This document shows positions 48,664-61,938 of a DNA stretch of 64,000 nt, in pieces; positions within the stretch are counted from its first letter, which is position 1; the number at the start of each line of letters is the position of its first letter. Both the position numbers and the translations under genes were made by a program. The notes beneath the pieces were generated by a model. It saw only the letters and a list, made by a program, of their open reading frames with translations, had not been told where the DNA came from and ran no database searches. The stretch covers positions 19,759,501 through 19,823,500 of the forward strand of contig NC_068556.1 of the NCBI RefSeq assembly GCF_022201045.2. The letters run 5' to 3'. Source of the stretch: Citrus sinensis (taxonomy: Eukaryota; Streptophyta; Magnoliopsida; Sapindales; Rutaceae).

Positions 48664-51600
48664 ATGGCGGGAATTGCGAGCGAGGAGTCTGGAGTGGGAA
48701 GGTCTGTGGAGGGGATTTCGAGTGGGCAGCGTTGTCAATCTGGGGAAGCATTGGCGGAGTGGCGTTCTTCTGAGCAGGTGGAAAATGGAACCCCATCGAC
48801 TTCACCCCCGTACTGGGACACTGACGATGATGATGATGGCTGTATGGTTTTGCTTCCCTGAATTGTCTTTCAATTATTAGTTATCTTGTGCTTTGATAAT
48901 GAGTGTGTGTTCCATGGTTCTTGTGAACTGTTAGGTAATGGGTATTTTTTGTTGTTTCTGATACTTACAAGCTTATATGGAAGGAAAAAGTAAAGTACAA
49001 GGAAAAGGACAATGACTACAAATACAAAATAACTTGATAAGTAATATAGCTTTCTGTTTGTATTTGGACTCATGGTTTATTGATATATACTGTTTGTACA
49101 GTCTAGTTCTCTTCAAGGGTGGATGGATATTGAAGTCTCATAAATTTGAATTACTCTATGTATTTTACATGATTATAATTGGTTATAAGTGAGTGTCTGC
49201 TGCAAATGGAGCTTGAAATGATTTGCCAACATGCTGTTTACTGTTGCCTATTTCAGTTTTGACTAGTTGATATTGTTCCCGTGAATAATCTATTACCTGC
49301 TATGTATGACAATGTGTAAAAAATTGTATAATTAATGTTCAAGCCTTGTATTGTGTGTTTTTAGAGCCTTCTATGATGAAATATTCTTGTGTTTCTTGTT
49401 TGACGGTCTAGTTGTTTTGCCTCTTAAAAGATAATACCGAGTATTGCTTCTCTACTTATCACTGTGGATTTCTAACTATCTTGCTTCTTTATCTTGTCAG
49501 TGCTCATTTTAAAAAAGTTGAATGTTAAGGATACAGACTAAAAATCAACATGCTTCAAAATGCTCAAACTTTTATTCTCTGAAGGTGTTTGTTTAAATTG
49601 CCCTTGTGCCTGTCAAAATTTATTCTGTACATTCTCTTTCGATAGAAGTAGTTGATACGAAGGTAATGCTTAATTGAGTCTAAATGTGCCTGCTTTCCAT
49701 TCCATAGTCTGCTGCAGAAGTAAGACTAAGTTTATCTCATATGATTTATTATCTGCTGTGTTAGTCTTGTTGTTTTACTTATTTCTTTATCTCAGCACGA
49801 AGAAATTTTAGTCAATTTTTTAACCTATGTTATCTTTAATAACCTTCTGTTCGGTGCACTTCTTAAGCTAAGATAACTTCTTTATAGGGCCTAAACCTTC
49901 CGAGTTATATGGAAAATACACATGGAGGATTGAGAAATTTTCACAGATAAGCAAACGAGAACTTCGTAGTAATGCATTTGAAGTTGGTGGCTACAAATGG
50001 TACGAGGTTTTAGATATGATTGATTTCTATACATTCTTTTGATTTATTTTGTTTCTCAATTGCTATTCCTGCTTATATTATTGGCCATTTCCTTTGGCTG
50101 TATTTTTTTACTTTTGGTTTTCCCGCCACACACCCTCATAAAACCAACAAGATAGGCACACGTTTGTATGAAAGTAGATACTTCAGAAGCTTCTTTCAAT
50201 TTCGATATGTTAAAAGTCAATGTTTTGACGGTTCAGATATTCTTATTTCGGTGCTGTTGGAGGGAGATCTCATGATATCATGTGTATGTCCAGTTGTATG
50301 TAAATATATTTAATTATATTTAATCATTTATTAGGAGTGATGAAAATTTTAACAGTAAATTTTCAGCTGTTTCATTTACATTTGTGAACTTTCCATTCTT
50401 GGCGCAAAGTCATTAGTTTATTATCTTTAAGTGTTATATTATTAGATTATGCCCCCCATCCTGTATGTTTAAAGGTTGTCACATTTATGATTTAACCCTT
50501 TTCCTGTGGTGACAGGTATATTCTGATTTATCCACAAGGCTGTGATGTTTGCAATCATCTATCTTTGTTCCTCTGTGTTGCCAACCATGACAAACTCCTT
50601 CCAGGTCTGATATTATAAACTGGTATCGAATTATTTCTTCAATCTTTACATTTGTTTTCTTTTAAATAAAAACTTTCTCTGTTCGTCAACAGGTTGGAGT
50701 CATTTTGCTCAGTTTACAATAGCCGTTGTGAATAGAGATCCAAAGAAATCCAAATATTCTGGTTGGTTGGTTGAAAATTCCTTCAGTAGATGTAAAATGA
50801 GTGCCTTCTTGATTTATGAGTGACAAAATGTAAAATCCTGCAGATACTTTACATCGATTTTGGAAGAAAGAGCATGACTGGGGCTGGAAAAAGTTTATGG
50901 AGCTCTCAAAAGTTTCTGATGGGTTTAAAGATGGTGATACTCTCATTATAAAAGCTCAAGTTCAAGTCATCAGGTACATATTGACTAAATGATGGAATCT
51001 CTTTTCTCTGTTGGTGTTTCGTCCAACTAGACTGTACCAATGGGCCATAAAATGTTTTTCGCTGCTTAGCTTATCCTTAATCTATCAATTCCTCAGTGAT
51101 ATCTGATAAGTTGCTTTTATGAGTAGTGATTCTTTGGTTTTGCTCTTTTTTGTGAAAAGATTTGCTCTATTACTTCTTAAGAATGTTATTTACAATGTAG
51201 TCTATTTCAATAAATACTTTAATATTTTGCTTTTTGGTTTGTAGGGAGAAAACAGATCGCCCTTTTCGTTGCCTTGATTGTCAGTACAGGAGAGAACTTG
51301 TTAGGGTATATTTGACTAATGTAGAGCAAATATGTCGGCGTTTTGTAGAAGAAAGGCGAGGGAAACTTGGAAGGTTAATAGAGGATAAAGCTAGGTGGTC
51401 AAGGCAAGTATTATATTGTTACCTTTGTCAACTTAAACTGCTGACTATTCTGTTAACAATGCTTAATAAAGCACTTTTGGAAGATAGGGTAATGAAGTTG
51501 TTTTTTCAATTTTTGTATGGTTCTTCTGAAGATGCATGACATTATACTGTGTATATATGACCTGACTTGATCTGCATATATTCTTGCATATCTGGTTACT

Positions 51601-54600
51601 GCTCTGTTGGCACTAATATCATATCACTTGTGATGATTTCAGCTTCTGTGCATTCTGGTTGGGAATTGACCAGAATGCCAGGCGCCGTATGTCTAGAGAG
51701 AAAACAGATGCAATTCTGAAAGTAGTTGTGAAACACTTTTTTATAGAGAAGGAAGTCACATCTACTTTGGTAATGGATTCCTTGTATAGTGGATTGAAGG
51801 CTCTTGAAGGACAGTCTAAGTCCAAGAAAACAAAGGCAAAGTTGTTAGATGCAGAAGATACACCAGCTCCTATTGTTCATGTTGAGAATGATATGTTTGT
51901 CTTGGTGGATGATGTTCTGCTACTGTTAGAGAGGGCTGCTTTAGAGCCTCTGCCACCTAAAGATGAGAAGGGTCCTCAGAATCGTACAAAGGTGAGATCT
52001 TATACGTTGAACTTCTTTTATTGTGATACTTGGGTTATGCCTTCATCTGGCTAGTATGAGCTAGTACTGTGCTTGGGTTGTCTGATTCAGTTTAACCATT
52101 TTAATAGTAGCTGTGAAGTTTGGCCTGCCTTAATAAGGTTTCTTAGTTACATTGGTGCACTTTTTGTTTGAATGACTTCTTAGCAATTTCCAATTAGTTA
52201 ATGTGCTGGAAACTTCAGAAATATGAACCGATGACACTGATCATGCAATGTTACATTCAAAGCTGAAGTTTAGGATGACATTGTGCTTTAAGTTGTAGCC
52301 ATCTAGGTTGGGTTATGTTAATATAGGTTTTTAGGTGGTTGTGGTGATGAGGGCAGCATTTATGTTGGTAATGTGGTAGTAGTATGAGGCTCTTGCTATC
52401 GACAATGGGGAGATTCTTGTTATCATAATGTCCTCTTCTGTACACCCTTCCAAGGAATTTCTTCCTTCAACTTTCTTAGTATAGTACTACAGGCTTGGTT
52501 CCATTCTCATTTCCATTCCTTACATAATGCTTAACCTTAAGGCTATTCATCCCAAAATGCTTTGGGTAAGCCTGACATTGCTAACATAATTTTTGAATAA
52601 GAAAACTTTTTTTGCGGTGGAAATTTAGATTCATATTTATAATGCAGTAGTTTCTAATAGGTCCGCATCCTTAGGCATAGATTGATGGCTTGCTCCTTAT
52701 GCAAGGCTTGTGAAATTGGTGATATATGTCTTGCTATCTCTTTTTATCTCTGCTCTCATACTTGGTATTTTGGGCTTGTAGCACTATAATGACATTGTGT
52801 GCATCCTATAGAAATAGAGGACACAGAGGACACGGCCCTCTTGTAAACTGAATGGAGAAAAAGGGATTTATATTGCCCACCTTAAAACATTAGTATGTAT
52901 GCCTTTTAGAGTGATTTGGAATTTCCTGGAAATAGATGTTATGTTGTTCTATTTTATAATCACCATCTTCTCATCTTGTAATTGTCTCTATTATGTTCTA
53001 TTGAAATTCATTAGTTTTTTATCAATAACTTTTTTTTTGGGGGTTTAATTTCTGGTGTGTCTGTAAGTTAGAATCAACTGTTGTGGCATATTTATATTTT
53101 GAATTATTGAATTATATTTTTTGGATGGTTGAGATTGCATTTAACATGCTGAATTCAAGCTTTATTTGTTACATTACAATAGTTTGATATAAATTGCCCC
53201 CCCCCCCCCCCCCTTCTCTCTCTCACTCACTCTCACTCTCACACTCTCACACACACACACGCTCTCACACTCTCACATGCTTGGTTTGCACAGAAGTATG
53301 TTAAGTTTTTCTCTCTTAAATCATTTAATGCTTAGTAACCCATCCATACCTATTTGTTTTTAGGAGAGTAACTCTGGGGAGGACTTTAACAAGGATTCAA
53401 TTGAGCGTGATGAAAGGAGACTCACAGAGCTGGGGCGTAGAACAGTGGAGATTTTTGTCCTTGCCCATATATTCAGGTACTATGTTTAATAGATATGTGA
53501 TTTGTTATCATTTTGAGGCTGTAGCTTAATTATGACACGGTAACTGCTTATCACTATCCATACTCCTAACTTTTTTCATCTTTACATACAGCAATAAAAT
53601 CGAGGTTGCTTACCAGGAAGCTGTTGCGCTGAAGAGACAAGAAGAGCTAATTCGTGAAGAGGAGGCAGCATGGCTGGCTGAAAGTGAGCAGAAGGCTAAA
53701 CGTGGAGCAGCTGAAAAGGAGAAGAAAGCAAAGAAAAAGCTGGTATGACATCCTATCACCAGTTGCATTGAGACTCAAACCTATATAACCTAATATATGC
53801 ATGTCTTTTGGGCCTAGAGTTAGACAGCCCACGTGGTGAAATCATGAGAAAGCAGTTTTGATATTTTGCAAAGCCTAAAATTTTTTAGGGGTATTGGAAA
53901 TTTTTACCTCCTAATTCAACTTGTTTGTTACAAATTATTACGTGGGAGTTTAGGTCAAAAGAAGGTGTTTATAAGGTGGTTGTCATCAATCGTTCTCTCT
54001 GTTTCGGCCATCTCACCTGATCTGCGACAAATGATTTGCTGATATTCTTCATTTTTTTTTTCTCTTTTAAAGCTAGCTACTTGCCTTCTCAATTATATTT
54101 ATTTACTCCTGTGTCTTTTTGGCTATTCTGTTTGTTCTTGCATTGTATATGTATTTCTATTTTTTGTGCAGTTCTGCACTCTAGTGAAGAATAGTCACTT
54201 TTTCACTCTCTCACAATTTCCTCAATTTCACATGGATTGCCCTTTTTTTTTTCGGTGGGTGGCAATGCTGAATTTTATCTTCTTGTATATCGTAGGCTAA
54301 ACAAAAACGGAACAATCGCAAAGGAAAAGAGAAAAAGAGGGAGGAAAGGTCCAGCATGGCTCTCTCAGACAGGCTTGAAGATGAAAACCCTAGTGATGAG
54401 AAAAAAGAATTCATTGTAGAGGATGCCCAACCATTGCCTGAAAAGCCTGATGTGCTGGAAGATGTTTCTGATGTTTCTGATTCAGTGGATGGTGGTGCAG
54501 AAGTACTTCAGCCTGATTCAGAGGACAGAGATACTAGCCCTGTCAATTGGGATACTGATGCATCTGAAGTTATTCCTCCCACAGAAGCCAGCAGCAGTGG

Positions 54601-56991
54601 AGTTTGTAATCTATCATCTGTACCTAATGGAGTAACTGAAAAACGGAACGCATCTGTAATGGATGATAGTTCTTCCACATGTTCTACCGACTCAGTCCCA
54701 TCAGTGGTAATGTATGGGCCCTATAAAGGGAATTCCCTTGCCAACTACCAAAATCAAAAGTCGCCCAGCAGGTAAACATACCGCCTACATTTATCTATTT
54801 GTTTTTGGCACGATAAGAGAATATTCTTTGTTCATTTGATTTGGCTTGTGTAATTTGTAGGGGAAAGAACCAGCGGGGGAAGTCTACATATGATGGAAAT
54901 GTTTGGGCAACTGAAACAGAGAATCAGCCATCTAGGCCTGCTGCTGATGCAGGGGAACACAATGATATCTCCGAAAGCAGTAAGTCTGGTGAATACGAGT
55001 CTGAGGTTGTTTCTTCCTTGCAGCATCAGGCAAAATTGCCTGAACAGAATGTCGCTAAGGTGAGTTACTGCAGCTCTTAACTCCAATCTCAGATATTTTT
55101 GTAGGTGAGAATTCTAAAGCATTTAGTAGCAATCAAAGCATCTCATAAGCATGAAAGTTTTTATTCACTTTTGAGTTTCTTTATTTACTTGACTGATTTC
55201 TATGATTGTATGTAGTTCTGGCTATGCAGTTGTTTGGGTTATATTACCTAGGAAAATAGTTTCTTGTTTTGTTGTATTTTCATTTTTTTTTTAAGAGGAA
55301 AATATGCAAGTAATTTTGCAGTCCTATTTATTCCTTTTTTTTGGGGGTAAAAATAGATATGATTAACTATGATCTCTGAGACACTTCGATTGCAAATATG
55401 TATGTCAATCAAGGTACTGTTTTAGAAGCATGTCCATTTATTTGAGGATTTTATACAAATTTTGTTATGACTGTATTGTGTAAAAAAGAAATGTTTTCTT
55501 TTTAATCTCTAAGGATTTTTAATCTATAAGGATTTTAACTTATCATTTAATGGTCATTTCCACACATTCATCTGGAGCTTTTATTTTTTACATTGTTTCT
55601 TTTTTGTTTAATAGGAAGAAGCTTCTTCACCTCAAAAGAAATCAAGCATGAAAGACCCGGTTGATACAGAAAGACCTAAAGAGAAGACAACAGCTGTACC
55701 ATCCTCCCCAAGAAGCCCTCCTAGAAATCTGCAGTCTCCTGTGCAATTGAAATCAGTGCCAAAGAGCATTGCTACTGCAGATCCTGTTCCGCAAGTGAAA
55801 TCACTTTCAAATGGGCAACAGCAGACTGATCAAGTTGCTGAATCCTGCACTTCATCCCCTGGTGCAGGTGTTTGCAAACCTGAGATCCAGAAGGCTGCAG
55901 CTTCAAAACAGACTGAAAAACTTATGGATCCGCAAGTGCCTAATATGTCGAGGCCCTCTAGTGCTCCACTTGTGCCTGGTCCTAGGCCAACTGCTCCTGT
56001 TGTTTCTGTGGTGCACACAGCCCCGCTACTTGCCCGTTCAGTTAGTGCAGCTGGCCGGTTAGGTCCTGACCTCGCACCTGCTACCCATGGTTATATTCCT
56101 CAGTCCTATAGAAATGTTAAAATGGGAAATCCTGTTGGTTCAAGTTCACCTGGCTTAACTCATCCCAGCTCTTCAAGTTTGGGCCCATCACCAGCGTATT
56201 CACAGCAGCAGGCCTTGGTATCTGCACCTATTTTTTTACCCCAGAACTCTGAAAGGATTGACCCAAATTCGGTCCAGTCGGCCTTTCCTTTTAGCATGGT
56301 AACTCGGGATGTTTTACAGAGTGGACACCAGTGGTTAGAGAGTTCTCAAAGGGATGCCAGTAGAATCGTGCATTCTGATCCTTCTTCCATGGCCAATGAC
56401 ATTCAGAACCTTGACCTATATAAGTGTGTCCCAAGTGGATCCCAGGAGTACTTCTCGAATGAGTTTCCAGCCGGTACATCTGGACGTCAAACCCAAGGTG
56501 TTTTGGTGGACGAGTTCCCACACCTTGATATCATCAATGACTTGCTTGATGATGAGCATGGTGTTGGGATGGCTGCTGGGGCAAGCACAGTTCTGCAGTC
56601 TCTTAGCAATGGGCCGCACACATTAAATCGGCAGTTCTCTTTTCCCCGTGATATCAGCATGTCAAGTGACATTGGGTCCTCTGCTGGCTCATGTAAGTTT
56701 GAGCGTACACGGAGTTACCATGATGATGGGTTCCAAAGGGGTTATAGCTCTTCTGTTGGCCATTTTGACTCTGTAAGGGAATTTATTCCTCAAGCTACTG
56801 CTCTGCCCTATTCAAATGGCCAGATTGATGGGATGATTCCAACCATGTGGCCGATGCCTGGTTCAGATCTATCTTTAATGGGCATGAGAAACACAGAGGG
56901 CGAGGGCTACCCATATTTTCATCCGGAGTATTCAAATATGGCATGTGGGGTCAATGGCTATGCAGTGTTCCGACCTTCAAATGGACATTAG
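48664..56991 (+). CDS. TRAF1: MATH/TRAF-like adaptor, TRAF1/MUSE13-14 type
   Basis: Twelve exons join in frame: 48664-48841, 49888-49999, 50516-50604, 50693-50761, 50844-50973, 51245-51403, 51643-51991, 53364-53476, 53592-53742, 54296-54771, 54861-55059, 55615-56991; 1133 aa. After an acidic DDDDDG stretch, a MATH domain spans about 70-192 (YTWRIEKFSQ to IKAQVQVI). A conserved helical block follows (RPFRCLDCQYRRELVRVYL, QICRRFVEE, ARWSSFCAFWLGIDQN). Next come a lysine/glutamate-rich coiled region (about 400-460) and a long disordered tail. Length and plan match the Arabidopsis TRAF1a/b (MUSE13/14) proteins. Those link an SCF ubiquitin ligase to immune receptors for turnover and also act in autophagy control. 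Intron 6 needs a GC donor (tcaag|gcaagt) to keep WSSFCAFW in frame. Cytosolic. Confidence 0.95.
53197..53275. repeat. C17 run with adjoining CT/CA microsatellite
   Basis: Seventeen C are followed by (TC)n, (CTCA)n and (CA)n stretches in intron 7 of the TRAF-like gene. Confidence 0.85.
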
Positions 56992-59035
56992 AGGAAGAGG
57001 ACGAAGCTACAACGGAGGTGGTCCTCAAACCAGAGGGTTAGGCTTTCCCGTTGTAATAATTTATTGGAAGAAATTGTGGAGGTTATTAGATTTGGAGTGA
57101 GGATGTAATCTTTCCATAAAAAAAATATTATGTAAAGAGTGTTTTCTGCCTTTGTTGCATTCAGCTATTTTAGTTCTTTTCATAGAAATGAGCTTTTCAT
57201 GTGATTTGGTTTTACTTTCACCTTTGATGATCAAAGGGGCATAAAGCGCCAAGTATGATGAATGTGATCCACATTTTGACGCGTCTGATTGTGTGCATTA
57301 CAGTCAGCTCTGTGAGGCCAGACCATGTCAACTTTCTTATCATGGCCCGTGGGCAAACGACTTACCATCTTAACTGTGGATAGATGGTCGGCGTGCCCTT
57401 TCAAGCTGCAGTATCGGATTCACATGAATCTCCAAATCAGGGTGTGGCTCAGTTATTTAATTCTGTAATTTATATCAATGTTTTATAATTTAATAATATC
57501 AGAAACTGAAACATATTTAATTTATTTTAAATAATTTTTAGATTGATGTGAGTTACACAATGATGCAATGTAGCAAGGTTTCTCTAACTAAATGCAATTT
57601 AATAAATGATCTAATTGACGCTTATGGTCTGTTTTAATTTTACTCATACAGATATAAGGGGTAAAGTTCTTACGGTGGTAGAAATACGAAGGTCTAGTTT
57701 GGTAATGTTAGTTGTTCTATAAAAATAATTAGTTAGTGAAAAGAATCAGTTAAATGTTTGGTAAAATTTATTTTAAAAAAAGCACTGTAAGTTTTGAAAA
57801 TAATTGTTTGTGTTTGGTAAATTTTTACTATTAAAGTAAAATAAGAATATAAATTACTGAATTGGATATAATATTTTAAAAAATATATTTATACATTTAT
57901 ACAAATGTATATAAAATATTTTTGATTGTGTACATATAATACTTGATTAACTAGAATAAACATTTTATATTATTATTTTATTTTTTATTTTGTTATCTTA
58001 ATATAATTGGTAATAATAATCTCTTTAAAGCTAATGATTTTATTTCCTAATTAATAAGGATAATTTTAGATTTTTATGATATATATGACGATATCTGTGG
58101 AATTGTATTAAGTATAAAAGTTATTATAAAAATCAGATTTTGAAAATTTTCTCCTTCCCACCTATTCAAAATCTGCTGTAGATAAAGTGATTTTACCAAA
58201 AGTGATTTTTAAAAAAATTTACCAAATATCAAAATTAATTTTTAACTTTCTAAAATCACTTTTGGGCCTTTAAAAATAATACGAAACGAACTCTAAGAGG
58301 TATGAAACTTGAACTAAAAAACTCATATAGTTCAAAATCTATTTTCGGTAGTAGTACACAAAGCTTAAATGACGTTTTAATAAATTTAATATTTATTAAT
58401 ATTTATTTTTAAATGGTCACTTCATGATGCTCTTATAAAAATAACAACATCAATAGTGATATAAATATTTACCATTAGATTTAACCAACTGTTCATAAAA
58501 TTAAAAATTAATTAGGATAATATTTTAATTTCAACTTATTAAAAATTTAAATTTACTACTGATCAAATTTGTTAAACATGTTTTTTAAAGATTAAACAAA
58601 AAAAAAAGTATAGTCTGTTGATACTTCTATATTTCCTTTGAAAATATATGTATTTTAATATTAACACAACTCTATCTTAGTTTATCTTATTATTATTATC
58701 TTATTGTCAACAAAAAGTTACTAGATTAATAAAAATTGCAACAATAATTCAATTCAATCTTCACCAATGAGTAATTTTAGAAAAAAAAAAAAAAGACAAT
58801 GAATAAAACTAAGAAGTCAAAATTATATTGTCCCAATTATAAATGAAAACACGTGTCTGAATTAACATGTGTTATTGATTGAATAATCCATATTTGTTAT
58901 TTTCACATCTAAATTAATTTATATATTTGCATATTTAATTTTTAATTTTATTTGTGATTTATAAAATATTTATGGAATTATAAAAAGTAAAATTATATCC
59001 ATGAACTTGAATAATATCCATTAATTATTAAGTAA
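56992..59035. other. 3'UTR of the TRAF-like gene, then AT-rich spacer
   Basis: The first 250 bases are likely 3'UTR. From about 57700 to 58300, facing motifs (agtttggtaatgtta; aatacgaaacgaactc) suggest a decayed MITE without clear target duplication. No gene was seen. Confidence 0.45.
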
Positions 59036-59723
59036 TTAGTTGTTGGGTAGGACTATTTGAACTTACTAAGTTACTCAGTAAACTTATTTATTAAATAAAC
59101 CCACCCTCAAATTTTGAAATTTTAAATTTTATTCAATAAACCTATTAAAGTACCCAATATACTCTTCAAACTCAATTTTTGTAATAATAGTGTTTCTACT
59201 AAGTAAACCCATTAAATTCATTTATAAACTCTTAATAATTTATTTTTTTACATTAAACTAAAGATTTTCTTTATTAACGTGATTCAGAAAAAATATAGCT
59301 AAGGTAAAAATTCATCCTTCACATTATTATATTTTTTTCAAAAGAAAATTCATTGCTGCACAAATCGAAACTATAGCCATATCTTGACAATTCAAGAGCC
59401 ATAAAGGGAAGTACTGGGCAAACCGTTTATTCTGAGCTTTGTGAGATGCGACCTTTCTTGTCCTCGAAACTCCATCCTTACATCTCTAATTACATCTTTA
59501 AGTGCCAGCAGAACCATGGAAAAATCACCAACGTAAAATAAGCCACAGCCTTTAGAAGTACCTTTTACAGATTGAATGCAGGGAAATTATTTTGAAACTT
59601 CTCAATGAGTATGTTGACAGCGCTGATGAATGAAAAGATGGGTACAATGAGCAAAAATTCTTTTTTTTTAAAAAAAAAAAAATTATATTTTTAATTGTAT
59701 AGTTGGAATTTACTTTAAGAGTA

Positions 59724-60305
59724 TTTTAATCATGAGTAGAGCTATTAGTACCACTCAAATAATCTCGTAAAACCCCTTTTCAGAGCGCACATATTAATTA
59801 AAGTACTAAAATTACTCTTTTACTAATAACAATCATTTTAATTCCTCAAAAAGCCCTACCTTCTTCCTTCTCATTGAACCCTAAAATAATTTTTTAAACA
59901 AATCTCATGACCAGTAGTAACATTCAGCTAGATATCAAACTCAATAAACAGAGTTTTTCATAACCTGTAAACAAACTTTAAAAAATAAGCCACCACGACT
60001 AATTATAAGTATTAAATTCCCCTTTGATTGCTAATTCTGCGGGTAAGAGAAAAATGTACTTATGCCTCTTTTGCTTAGGTTTATTGTTTTATGGCTTGTT
60101 TTTTTTGTTTGGGGGGGGGGGGGGGGGGGGGGGGGGGAAACAATTCGCTTCTTATTAATATAGGGCTGTAAGAAGTTTTTACAATTTCGTTTTTTATTTG
60201 AATTAGAGTTCTTGTAATTTCAATAAAGTTAAATGTGTAAATACATAGTAGAGGAGTATCATAAGAATTTTTGAGGGGTGCCAATAGTATCACTCTTTTA
60301 ATCAT
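59724..60305. mobile_element. Nested MITE, 562 bp, with exact 10-bp target duplication
   Basis: ttttaatcat lies at 59724-59733 and 60296-60305. The ends between them, gagtagagctattagtacca and (inverted) gagtgatactattggcaccc, agree at about 19 of 26 bases when extended. A 9-10 bp duplication fits Mutator-like transposition. The element carries a G27 run. Confidence 0.78.
60111..60137. repeat. Run of 27 G
   Basis: Uninterrupted G inside the nested MITE, preceded by a T-rich stretch. Confidence 0.85.
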
Positions 60306-60701
60306 AAAAAAAAATTAAAAAATGGGTTTCGTGGGTAGTTTGGTGGGTTCAAATAATCTTATCCTTAGTTATTTATCCACTAAATTAAATCAATAAAGAA
60401 AATTAAAATATTTAAATCCAAGTGCCCATAATGACTCCATTATCAATACTATAAAAATTTATACAGTATAATAGAACATATGTACCACTAACGAAATCGG
60501 CATACTTATATTTAGGGTTTTAATTTTTGAAGAGTGAAAGAACATCAAACTTTGCCCTAAACACCAAAGCTTTAATTCTCATCTCTGGCGACCAATTCAG
60601 GTAATGTAGAATTAAAAATGATTTTTTTAATGTTAACAGTAAAATTATCTCAATTTATTTATTTTTGGTTCCAAATTAATGCACTTTTTTCAAGAAGAAA
60701 A

Positions 60702-61938
60702 ATGTCGATCGGAGAGTTGGCTTGCACATATGCTAGTGATGTTATGTAGAAGTTTTAGTGATGTTATTTTGTAGAGTATATTTTTAGTTTAGAGAATGAG
60801 AGTGCAGTATATGGATACTGTGCAAATTTTCTGGCCGCATAATACTATCGATAGCGGCTTGGTTGAGTTTTCATTTTTTACTTCTCAGCCTGAGAAGATT
60901 GCAACTCTGATCAAGGTTGCAAACGTGAATATTGACTCTTGCTGACCGTGTTTGTTCTCCAAGCTCTTTGAGAAGAGAAGTGCTGATGAATTGTATCTGA
61001 ATGTTGGGTCTGGTAAGCCATTTTCCGGATGGAGTTACGTCAAGCTCCTGCTTTTCCTTTCTTAACTTTCAACTGATGTTATTGATGTTGTTTCTTAATT
61101 GAATATAGGTGGTGCACATCTAGCAGTAGCTGCCCCTGCTGTTGCCTCTAGCGGTTTAGGTGGTGCTGCGCTGGCCGCTGCTGTCGAGGAAAAGAAGGTA
61201 ATTTATGCTTTCAGCCTTAATCAGTTCGATGATTAGCTGTAGAAATACTGCACTAATTAACTCATTGTATGTAAACTAGTTTTAGAGTCAGCTTTTTGTC
61301 CCACAGAGATCACTTGTTCAGATCTGCAGAAGTTATGTGCACTATTCTCTGTGTCGAATTTAAGTAATACTTAGACCAGCCAGTTTCTTTTAGATAGGTT
61401 TTTATTTTCAGATAACTCTATCACTTGCCTATCAGACTGCTTGAGAATAATATGGGATGGTAATTCTCTACATTAGATCTCTAGTTTTATGTTACATATA
61501 TCCCCTTGAAGAATTTGCTATGTAGTTTGATTTTGGACTGTTTTGCGGCTGCTTATTTGGGAACATCTCCTTGCACAATTGTTTCTGCCGTTGAACAGTT
61601 TTAGCAATAGCTATTACTTTTAAAAAAATCCTCTTTGTCATTGAGGGTTCTAGAAAATAATTAGTCGCTTCTGATGCAATCCTTCTTCTTGAATTTGGTT
61701 GCTGAAAATTGGTTTCCACTCTTTGGTTCGCCCCACTAGAATACAGTTTCAAGTTGAGCTACCTGGTAAAGTTATTTTTGCTTGTTAATTCATTTCCACT
61801 CTGCGTTTGTGGCTTAAATTTGAAGGGCTTTATTGTGGCGGTCATTTTCTAATTAAGGTTGTGTCGTCCTTTTTCTCTTATCAGGAGGAAACCAAGGAAG
61901 AAAGTGACGATGACATGGGATTGAGTTTATTTGACTAG
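60702..61938 (+). pseudogene. RPP1: Acidic ribosomal protein P1 pseudogene (introns retained)
   Basis: The start encodes MSIGELACTYAS, the P1 N-terminus, but the frame then runs into TAG at 60747-60749 and the rest of exon 1 is lost. Exon 2 (60889-61012) encodes PEKIATLIKVANVNIDS and has TGA at 60943-60945 where P1 has the Trp of YWP. Exon 3 (61109-61197) encodes the Ala-rich hinge. Exon 4 (61885-61938) ends in EESDDDMGLSLFD, the near-invariant P-stalk tail that recruits elongation factors. Introns and splice sites remain, so this is a decayed duplicate and not a processed copy. A telo-box-like tagggttt at 60513 and a leader exon before gtaatg (60601) look like a ribosomal-protein promoter. 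Confidence 0.9.

Larger units (their letters stand above)
59036..60373. mobile_element. Mutator-type element, 1.3 kb, with a second element nested inside
   Basis: Inverted ends gggtaggactatttgaact (from 59045) and ggataagattatttgaac (inverted, ending 60364) agree at about 20 of 25 bases. Flanks ttagttgtt (59036-59044) and ttagttatt (60365-60373) match at 8 of 9. Removing the nested element leaves about 0.75 kb, close to the related element at 23758-24542. Confidence 0.75.

Noticed and set aside
57690..58300. MITE with agtttggta-type ends
   Set aside because: The ends match weakly and no duplication was found; mentioned only in the spacer entry.
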